From positions 124,001 to 188,000 of the forward strand of contig NZ_JAODTZ010000011.1 in NCBI RefSeq assembly GCF_025399795.1: a stretch of DNA of 64,000 bases. Direction: 5' to 3'. Position numbers and translations under genes: made by a program. Origin of the DNA: Streptomyces rhizosphaerihabitans. GTDB lineage: Bacteria > Actinomycetota > Actinomycetes > Streptomycetales > Streptomycetaceae. The notes below the pieces were generated by a model. It was not told where the DNA came from. It made no database searches and saw only the letters and a program-made list of their open reading frames with translations. Positions within the stretch are counted from its first letter, which is position 1. Every line of letters begins with the position of its first letter. Below are positions 37,500 to 44,298 of this stretch, one piece after another.

Positions 37500-38432
37500 T
37501 CAGAACTCGATGCGCTCGCGGCGGGTGGCGCGCAGCGTGACCACGGACAGGATCAGGGTGAGAAGGAGCATGACGACGCCCATGGCGCAGGCGTAGCCGC
37601 TCTTTCCGAAGTAGAGGAAGTTGCGCATCATGACGTTCGCCATGACCTCGCTGTGGTGGTCGGGCCCGCCGCCGTAGCCGGTGCCCTGGGTCGTGGTCGA
37701 GACGAGGACGAACATGTCCATCGCGATGATGCCGAGATAGACCCAGGCGGTCTGCACCGTGTCCCAGAGCAGGGGCAGGGTGACCCGGAAGAAGGTGTGG
37801 GTGCGGCTCGCGCCGTCCAGCAGCGCCGCCTCGTAGATGTCCCGCGGGATGGACTGCATGGCGGCCGAGAAGAGCACCAGGTAGAAGCCGACGCCGTGCC
37901 AGACGACGACCGCCATCAGGCACCAGAGCACCAGGTTGGGCTCGTTCATCCACTCGATGGGGTTGTTCCCGTCGACCAGGCCGAGCTTGATCAGCAGGCC
38001 GTTGAGCAGACCGCCGCTGTCACTGCGGTAGAGGGCCCCGAAGAGCACCGCCACGATCGCGAGCGAGAGCACCTGCGGGAAGAAGTACACGATCTTGTAG
38101 AACCGCGAGCCGGCGACGCCCTGTACGCCACCGGCGCCGCCCCGCCCGCCCGCGTTCACCATGAAGGCGAAGAAGAGGGCGAGCAGGATGGTGATCACCG
38201 GGATGAACACCAGGAACAGGATGTTGTGCCAGATCGCTTCGAGGAATACGTCGTCCTGGAACAACGCCTTGTAATTGTCCAGGCCGACGAAACTGAACGT
38301 CTGCGACTGACCCTTCCAGTCGGTGAAGGAGTAACCGATGGTCTGTAGGTAAGGCCAGATCACGAAGATCAGATACAGCGCCAAAGGTGCGAGGAGAAAC
38401 CCCGCGACGAACCGGTACTGCCCTTTTCGCAT
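37500..38432 (-). CDS. ngcF: N-acetylglucosamine/chitobiose ABC transporter permease NgcF
   Basis: 310 residues, six helices of the MalF type with an extended periplasmic loop. EAA motif: IYEAALLDGASRTHTFFRVTLPLLWDTV. Starts MRKGQYRFVAGFLLAPLALYLIFVIWPYLQ. Partner of NgcG. It is separated from ngcE by 82 bp that contain a 24-bp tandem repeat, and followed by ngcG after 15 bp. Confidence 0.88.
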   Translation of the reverse strand: MRKGQYRFVAGFLLAPLALYLIFVIWPYLQTIGYSFTDWKGQSQTFSFVGLDNYKALFQDDVFLEAIWHNILFLVFIPVITILLALFFAFMVNAGGRGGAGGVQGVAGSRFYKIVYFFPQVLSLAIVAVLFGALYRSDSGGLLNGLLIKLGLVDGNNPIEWMNEPNLVLWCLMAVVVWHGVGFYLVLFSAAMQSIPRDIYEAALLDGASRTHTFFRVTLPLLWDTVQTAWVYLGIIAMDMFVLVSTTTQGTGYGGGPDHHSEVMANVMMRNFLYFGKSGYACAMGVVMLLLTLILSVVTLRATRRERIEF

Positions 38433-38445
38433 GGCATCCTGCCCT

Positions 38446-38510
38446 GGTGTTCCGGGTGTGCGTGACCCGGGTGTTCCGGGTGCGCGTGCCCCTGATGTTC
38501 CGGGTTTTAC
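38446..38510. repeat. 24-bp tandem repeat between ngcE and ngcF
   Basis: Units beginning GGTGTTCCGGGTG at 38446 and 38470 and a shorter one (GATGTTCCGGG) at 38494, period 24 bp. It fills most of the intercistronic gap and may act as an mRNA spacer or differential-expression element; number of copies could vary between strains. Confidence 0.7.
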
Positions 38511-38514
38511 GTGA

Positions 38515-39966
38515 TCAGTCGCGGTGGTTCTTCTTGGACGCCGGGTCCTTGGCCGCCTTGTCGACCGCCGCCTGGGCCCGCTTCAGCCATTCCTTCGGCT
38601 GAATGCGCTTGGACATCAGCTCGTTGGACGCGTTCTGGATGGAGACGTCCATCTCGCTGTACCAGTTGAAGTACAGGTAGTTGAAGGTGTTGTCACCCGC
38701 CGCCTTGGACGCGTCGACGGTGGACTGCGTACCGGGACGCAGCTGCACGCCCTCGGACACGCTGTCCTTGAGGATGGTGAGCGAGTTGGCTTTCTGCGCG
38801 AAGAGCGTCGACCACTCCTTGGAGAGCATGGAGCGCATGAACTCCTTGGCCTCGGGCAGGTTCGCGGCCTTCGCCGGGATGATGAACGGCTCGCCGGAAC
38901 CCGCCCGGATCGCCTCGAACGGCAGCTTGTCGCCGGACAGGCTGGGCATCGGCATGAACTTCATGTCGAAGTCGGCCGGGGTCTGCTTGAGCTGCTCGTT
39001 CTCCAGCCAGGAGCCACAGGTGATGAACGCGGCCTTGTACTGGTTCCACCGGGTCTGCGACTCGGTGTGGGTCAGGCCGTTGGTCCCGGGCATCAAGTAG
39101 CCCTTTTCCACGACCTCGTAGATCGCCTCGATGGCCGCCTGGGCGGCGTCGGACCCGACGAACGCCTTGGGGTCGAGGTTGTCGATCGCCTTCATGGCGT
39201 CCAGACCGCCCTGCTTGGCGATCAGGTCCATGATGGCGATGTTGATGTAGTACGGGTACTTGCCCTGGTGGGCGAGGCCGCCGATGCCCTGCGACTTGGC
39301 GTCCTTGCAGATGGCGAGGAAGTCGTCCCAGGTCTTGGGGACCTCCCAGCCCTTCTCCTTGAAGAGCTTGCCGGAGTACCACAACCCCCACACCGTGTAG
39401 ATGTAGTTGAGGGACACGACCTTGCCGCCCTGCAGGCCCGGGTCGAGCGTGCCGGGGATCAGGGTGTCGCGGACCTTCTTGGTCGGGTCGTCGATGGACG
39501 GGGCGTCGAGGACCGAGGCCAGGTCGAGGAGCTGGCCGCTCTTGTAGAGCACGTCCAGCTTGATCTGCTGGGCGCCCGAGTCGTCGACGATGTCCGGCGG
39601 GTTGCCGCCGTTGAAGCGCGGCTGGAGCTTGCCGGTGATCTCCTGGGTACCGGTGTGGGCGCTCTTGGAGCCCCACTTCTTGTCGAAGGCCGCTTCCCAC
39701 GCCTTGGCGTACTCGTCGCCGTAGCCGCCCTTGAAGACGACGACGTCGAGCTTGCCGCCGCCCTTCTTCACGCCGAAGGGGTTGTCCTTGCTGGTCTTGC
39801 CGGTGCCCTTGTCGCCGGAGTTGTCGTCACTGCCCCCGCCGCTCGCACACGCGGACAGGAAGCTCATCGTCGGGACGGTGATCAGACCGAGTGCGGCCGA
39901 CCTCTTGATGAGGTCACGGCGGCCGACACCCTCGGGGCTGCTGTTCTCGGCGGAAGTGGATCCCAT
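38515..39966 (-). CDS. ngcE: N-acetylglucosamine/chitobiose-binding lipoprotein NgcE
   Basis: 483 residues from the ATG at 39966 (GAGGA about 8 bases upstream). The signal has a twin-arginine start, RRDLIKR (Arg16-17), and a lipobox FLSAC (Cys40), so it is a Tat-exported lipoprotein, as expected for NgcE. The mature part is a type II extracellular solute-binding protein of the sugar class: KLDVVVFKGGYGDEYAKAWEAAFDKKWG near the start and PAKAANLPEAKEFMRSMLSKEWS later. It presents GlcNAc or chitobiose to NgcF/NgcG. Upstream lies a DasR-like site and an 18-bp palindrome. Confidence 0.9.
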   Translation of the reverse strand: MGSTSAENSSPEGVGRRDLIKRSAALGLITVPTMSFLSACASGGGSDDNSGDKGTGKTSKDNPFGVKKGGGKLDVVVFKGGYGDEYAKAWEAAFDKKWGSKSAHTGTQEITGKLQPRFNGGNPPDIVDDSGAQQIKLDVLYKSGQLLDLASVLDAPSIDDPTKKVRDTLIPGTLDPGLQGGKVVSLNYIYTVWGLWYSGKLFKEKGWEVPKTWDDFLAICKDAKSQGIGGLAHQGKYPYYINIAIMDLIAKQGGLDAMKAIDNLDPKAFVGSDAAQAAIEAIYEVVEKGYLMPGTNGLTHTESQTRWNQYKAAFITCGSWLENEQLKQTPADFDMKFMPMPSLSGDKLPFEAIRAGSGEPFIIPAKAANLPEAKEFMRSMLSKEWSTLFAQKANSLTILKDSVSEGVQLRPGTQSTVDASKAAGDNTFNYLYFNWYSEMDVSIQNASNELMSKRIQPKEWLKRAQAAVDKAAKDPASKKNHRD

Positions 39967-40139
39967 GCTCAAGTCCTCGCCTTCTCCAGGACTCAGGCGG
40001 TGAACCGGATCCTCCCCGGCACCGCGGTTAGGTCAAGCTGGGGTCGTGCATGGGGGATTCAGTGGGACGAATCGGCGGTACGTGTATGGACCACGGTCCG
40101 CCGGCCCTCGAAATTCCCCCTGGGTCCTGCCTGTCCAGT

Positions 40140-40157
40140 GCCAGTCGATCGACTGGC
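40140..40157. promoter_or_regulatory. 18-bp perfect palindrome upstream of ngcE
   Basis: GCCAGTCGATCGACTGGC is fully self-complementary, 174 bp upstream of the ngcE start and 9 bp from the DasR-like box. Likely operator for a second regulator; identity unknown. Confidence 0.55.
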
Positions 40158-40165
40158 CGGACGCG

Positions 40166-40181
40166 ACAGGTATAGTCCACT
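40166..40181. promoter_or_regulatory. DasR-like operator (dre) upstream of ngcE
   Basis: ACAGGTATAGTCCACT matches the dre consensus ACTGGTCTAGACCACT at 13 of 16 positions. DasR controls chitin/GlcNAc uptake genes in Streptomyces, which fits the NgcEFG substrate. Binding is inferred. Confidence 0.55.
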
Positions 40182-40366
40182 TCCCGCCAGCGGAGCAAGA
40201 TCGAATGCAGGTTTGCCCGTCGGTCTTTTCCGAGTTGAGACCTCCCGGAAATATGGGGCACCCCCGGACCACCCCGGCGAAGATCCACAGGAGGCCAACC
40301 TCCCGCAATGAACGCAATGCACGGTTCGTCACACGGTATTCACCCCGGATGCCACATCCAACACCC

Positions 40367-40382
40367 TTGACAGCACTGTCAA
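40367..40382. promoter_or_regulatory. Palindromic operator upstream of GH92-1, distal
   Basis: TTGACAGCACTGTCAA: 7-bp perfect arms around CA, 71 bp before the GH92-1 start. It shares TTGACA/TGTC arms with the proximal site, and its TTGACA could also be the -35 element. Confidence 0.55.
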
Positions 40383-40414
40383 CTTGACTCCCAAATGGTC
40401 CTTGCGCATCGAAT

Positions 40415-40430
40415 TTGACAACGTTGTCCA
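40415..40430. promoter_or_regulatory. GACAACGTTGTC operator upstream of GH92-1, proximal
   Basis: TTGACAACGTTGTCCA contains the perfect 12-bp palindrome GACAACGTTGTC (40417-40428), 23 bp before the start. The identical core recurs upstream of GH92-2 at 51331-51342. The central CG and symmetry are typical of LacI-family operators. Confidence 0.65.
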
Positions 40431-40452
40431 GGTGCAGGGAGGGTGCTCGCGC

Positions 40453-43400
40453 ATGCAGCACAGAGCTCGGTACAGACAGAGTTCCACGCGTCGGACCGGA
40501 TGGCTTTCCTCGACGGCACTGGGGGTGGCAGCGCTCTCCCTGTTAGCGGCTTCGCAGGGAGCGGCCATCGCCCTGCCCGCGCAAACGGCGTCCGCCGACC
40601 GGGAATTCAGCTCCTCGTTCGAATCGGGCGATCCGGCTCCGGACTGGCTCAACACGGTGGATACGGCTCCTGACGGGACAAAGCGGTCCTCCGAGGTCGA
40701 CGGCGGCTACAGCACCGGCATCCCCGGCAATGTGACCGACCATGTCACCGACGTGCGGGCCAGCGGCGAGAACACCGGCGCGGGCGAGGTCAAGGAGAAC
40801 CTCGTCGACGGCGAGTCGAGCAGCAAGTGGCTGACCTTCGAGCCCACCGGCTGGGCGGAGTTCGACCTGGACGCGCCGGTCAAGGTGGTCACGTACGCGA
40901 TCACTTCCGCAAACGACCACGACGAGCGCGACCCGAAGGACTGGACCCTCCAGGGCTCCACCGACGGCAAGGACTGGAAGACCCTCGACACCCGCTCCGG
41001 CGAGTCCTTCGGCGAGCGGTTCCAGACGAAGACGTACGACATCCAAAGTCCCGTCGAGTACCAGCACTTCCGGCTCGACGTCACCAAGAACAACGACGGC
41101 GACATCCTTCAGATCGCCGACGTCCAGTTCTCGACGGGGCAGAGCGACGACCCGACCCCCAAGGACATGCTCTCGCTCGTGGACCGGGGGCCGAGCGGCT
41201 CACCGACCGCCAAGGCGGGCGCGGGCTTCACCGGCAAGCGTGCGCTGCGCTACGCCGGCACCCACAAGGGCGACGGCCGGGCGTACTCGTACAACAAAGT
41301 CTTCGACGTGAACGTCGCCGTCCGGCGCGACACCGAACTGGCGTACCGCGTCTTCCCCTCGATGGCGGACGGCGACCGGGACTACGACGCCACGAACGTG
41401 TCCGTGGACCTGGTCTTCACCGACGGCACCTCGCTGAGCGATCTGAACGCCGTGGACCAGCACGGGTTCGCGCTGACACCGCAGGGCCAGGGCGCGTCCA
41501 AGGTGCTGTACGTCAACCAGTGGAACAACGTGACCTCGCGGATCGGTTCCGTCGCGGCCGGGAAGACCGTCGACCGGATCCTCCTCGCGTACGACTCGCC
41601 GAAGGGCCCCTCGAAGTTCCGCGGCTGGCTGGACGACGTCTCCCTGAAGGCGGCCGCCCCCCAGAAGCCCAAGGCGCACCTGGCGGACTACGCGCTGACC
41701 ACCCGCGGCACCAACTCCAGCGGCGGCTTCTCGCGCGGCAACAACTTCCCCGCGACGGCCGTCCCGCACGGCTTCAACTTCTGGACGCCGGTGACCAACG
41801 CGGGCTCGCTGAGCTGGCTGTACGACTACGCGCGCGCCAACAACGCGGACAACCTGCCCGCCATCCAGGCGTTCAGCGCGAGCCATGAGCCGAGCCCCTG
41901 GATGGGGGACCGGCAGACCTTCCAGGTGATGCCGTCGGCCTCCTCCGGCACCCCGGACACCGGCCGGGCGGCCCGTGAGCTGGCCTTCCGGCACGAGAAC
42001 GAGACCGCGCGGCCGTACTACTACGGTGTGACCTTCGAGAACGGTCTCAAGGCGGAGATGGCGCCGACCGATCACGCCGCCGCCCTGCGCTTCACCTATC
42101 CCGGTGACGACGCGAGCGTGATCTTCGACAACGTCACCGAGCAGGCGGGGCTGTCGCTGGACACCTCGGCGGGTGTCGTGACCGGCTACTCGGACGTCAA
42201 GTCCGGCCTGTCGACCGGCGCCACACGGCTCTTCGTCTACGGGGTGTTCGACGCGCCCGTGACCGAGGGCGGCTCCAGCGGCGTCAAGGGCTATCTGAAG
42301 TTCAAGGCCGGCGCCGACCACACCGTCACCCTGCGCCTGGCCACCTCGCTGATCAGCATCGACCAGGCCAAGGACAACCTGAGCCAGGAGATCCCGGACG
42401 GCACGTCGTTCGACGCGGTCAAGAAGGGTGCGCGCAAGCAGTGGGACCGGCTGTTCGGCAGGATCGAGGTGCAGGGCGCCACCGCTGACCAGCTGACGAC
42501 GCTGTACTCCAGCATGTACCGGCTGTATCTGTACCCCAACTCCGGCTTCGAGAAGGTGGGTTCGAAGTACCAGTACGCCTCGCCGTTCTCCCCGATGCCG
42601 GGTCCTGACACCCCGACCCATACCGGTGCGAAGATCGTCGACGGCAAGGTGTACGTCAACAACGGCTTCTGGGACACCTACCGGACGACCTGGCCAGCGT
42701 ACTCGCTCCTGACGCCCGGTCAGGCAGGTGAGATGGTCGACGGGTTCGTGCAGCAGTACAAGGACGGCGGCTGGACCTCGCGCTGGTCCTCGCCCGGCTA
42801 CGCGGACCTGATGACCGGCACCTCGTCGGACGTGGCGTTCGCGGACGCGTACGTCAAGGGCGTCGGCTTCGACGCCGAGTCGGCGTACGAGGCGGCGCTG
42901 AAGAACGCGACGGTCGTCCCGCCGACCTCCGGCGTGGGCCGCAAGGGCATGGCCACCTCACCCTTCCTCGGCTACACGAGCACCGCCACGGGCGAGGGCC
43001 TGTCGTGGGCCATGGAGGGCTACGTCAACGACTACGGCATCGCCGAGATGGGCAAGGCGCTCTACAAGAAGACCGGTGAGAAGCGCTACAAGGAGGAGTC
43101 GGACTACTTCCTCAACCGCTCCCAGGACTACGTGAACCTCTTCGACTCCAAGGCCGGCTTCTTCCAGGGCCGGGACGCGAAGGGCAACTGGCGGGTCGAC
43201 TCGTCGAAGTACGATCCGCGCGTGTGGGGTTACGACTACACGGAGACCGACGGCTGGGGGTACGCGTTCACCGCGCCGCAGGACTCGCGCGGACTGGCCA
43301 ACCTGTACGGCGGCCGCAGTGCGCTCGCGCAGAAGCTCGACACGTACTTCGCGACCCCCGAGACCGCGTCCCCGGACATCGTGGGCTCCTACGGCGGGGT

Positions 43401-44277
43401 CATCCATGAGATGACCGAGGCCCGGGACGTACGGATGGGCCAGTACGGGCACTCCAACCAGGTGGCCCACCACGTGAACTACATGTACGACGCGGCCGGA
43501 CAGCCCTGGAAGACCCAGAAGAACGTCCGCGAGGTCCTCTCCCGGCTCTACACCGGCAGCGAGATCGGCCAGGGCTACCACGGTGACGAGGACAACGGCG
43601 AGCAGTCCGCCTGGTACCTGTTCTCGTCGCTCGGCTTCTACCCGCTGGTGATGGGCAGTGGCGAATACGCCATCGGTTCGCCGCTGTTCACGAAGGCGAC
43701 GGTCCACCTGGAGAACGGCCACGACCTGGTGATCAAGGCCCCGCGGAACAGCACGAGGAACGTGTACGTGCAGGGCGTGCGGTTCAACGGCAAGCGGTGG
43801 AACTCGACTTCGCTCCCCCACTCGCTGATCACCCGTGGCGGAGTCCTGGAGTTCGACATGGGCGCCAAGCCGTCCTCGTGGGGCACGGGCAAGGACGCGG
43901 CACCGGTGTCGGTCACCGAGGACGACAAGGTGCCTGCGCCGCGCGCGGACGTTCTCAAGGGGGACGGCGCGCTGTTCGACAACACCTCGGCGACGGACGC
44001 CACCGTCACCTCGATGGACCTGCCGGTCGGCGCCGCCACCGAGGGAGTCCAGTACACGCTGACGTCCTCGGACCACGCGAAGGCCCCGACCGGGTGGACC
44101 CTGCAGGGTTCCTCGGACGGGACGACGTGGACGGACCTCGACAAACGCTCCGGTGAGTCCTTCCCCTGGGACCGGCAGACCCGGGCGTTCACGGTCGCGG
44201 ACCCGGGCTCGTACGCCCACTACCGTCTCGTCCTCGACGGCGAGTCGACGCTCGCGGAGGTGGAACTGCTGGGCTGA
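40453..44277 (+). CDS. Secreted GH92 alpha-mannosidase with flanking discoidin-like domains (GH92-1)
   Basis: 1274 residues from the ATG at 40453 behind GGGAGGG. Secretion signal about 1-45 (TRRTGWLSSTALGVAALSLL through ALPAQTASA); its Leu31 is a TTA codon (40543-40545). A discoidin/CBM32-like domain (about 85-235) and a second at the C-terminus (about 1155-1274) share WTLQGS(T/S)DG and LD(T/K)RSGESF, an internal duplication around the catalytic GH92 module. Within it NNGFWDTYRTTWPAYSLLTP and VGSYGGVIHEMTEARDVRMG are clear; the acidic motif reads YHGDEDNGEQSAWYLFSSLG rather than the commoner GNDDxGxMSAW. It should release mannose from alpha-mannosides outside the cell; linkage unknown. It converges on the NB-ARC gene with 21 bp between. 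Confidence 0.9.
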   Translation: MQHRARYRQSSTRRTGWLSSTALGVAALSLLAASQGAAIALPAQTASADREFSSSFESGDPAPDWLNTVDTAPDGTKRSSEVDGGYSTGIPGNVTDHVTDVRASGENTGAGEVKENLVDGESSSKWLTFEPTGWAEFDLDAPVKVVTYAITSANDHDERDPKDWTLQGSTDGKDWKTLDTRSGESFGERFQTKTYDIQSPVEYQHFRLDVTKNNDGDILQIADVQFSTGQSDDPTPKDMLSLVDRGPSGSPTAKAGAGFTGKRALRYAGTHKGDGRAYSYNKVFDVNVAVRRDTELAYRVFPSMADGDRDYDATNVSVDLVFTDGTSLSDLNAVDQHGFALTPQGQGASKVLYVNQWNNVTSRIGSVAAGKTVDRILLAYDSPKGPSKFRGWLDDVSLKAAAPQKPKAHLADYALTTRGTNSSGGFSRGNNFPATAVPHGFNFWTPVTNAGSLSWLYDYARANNADNLPAIQAFSASHEPSPWMGDRQTFQVMPSASSGTPDTGRAARELAFRHENETARPYYYGVTFENGLKAEMAPTDHAAALRFTYPGDDASVIFDNVTEQAGLSLDTSAGVVTGYSDVKSGLSTGATRLFVYGVFDAPVTEGGSSGVKGYLKFKAGADHTVTLRLATSLISIDQAKDNLSQEIPDGTSFDAVKKGARKQWDRLFGRIEVQGATADQLTTLYSSMYRLYLYPNSGFEKVGSKYQYASPFSPMPGPDTPTHTGAKIVDGKVYVNNGFWDTYRTTWPAYSLLTPGQAGEMVDGFVQQYKDGGWTSRWSSPGYADLMTGTSSDVAFADAYVKGVGFDAESAYEAALKNATVVPPTSGVGRKGMATSPFLGYTSTATGEGLSWAMEGYVNDYGIAEMGKALYKKTGEKRYKEESDYFLNRSQDYVNLFDSKAGFFQGRDAKGNWRVDSSKYDPRVWGYDYTETDGWGYAFTAPQDSRGLANLYGGRSALAQKLDTYFATPETASPDIVGSYGGVIHEMTEARDVRMGQYGHSNQVAHHVNYMYDAAGQPWKTQKNVREVLSRLYTGSEIGQGYHGDEDNGEQSAWYLFSSLGFYPLVMGSGEYAIGSPLFTKATVHLENGHDLVIKAPRNSTRNVYVQGVRFNGKRWNSTSLPHSLITRGGVLEFDMGAKPSSWGTGKDAAPVSVTEDDKVPAPRADVLKGDGALFDNTSATDATVTSMDLPVGAATEGVQYTLTSSDHAKAPTGWTLQGSSDGTTWTDLDKRSGESFPWDRQTRAFTVADPGSYAHYRLVLDGESTLAEVELLG

Positions 44278-44298
44278 CGCCTGCCTCCGGGGACCCGC

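Larger units (their letters stand above)
39967..40452. promoter_or_regulatory. 486-bp divergent regulatory region, ngcE / GH92-1
   Basis: No gene seen. From ngcE outward it holds GGACCACGGTCC (40088-40099), an 18-bp perfect palindrome (40140-40157), a DasR-like box (40166-40181) and, on the GH92 side, TTGACAGCACTGTCAA (40367-40382) and TTGACAACGTTGTCCA (40415-40430). The left sites should serve ngcEFG and the right pair the mannosidase gene. Confidence 0.6.

Noticed and set aside
37500..39966. Missing ATPase in the ngc operon considered as gene loss
   Set aside because: Sugar ABC operons of this type in Streptomyces normally lack an ATPase and share MsiK, so absence is expected.
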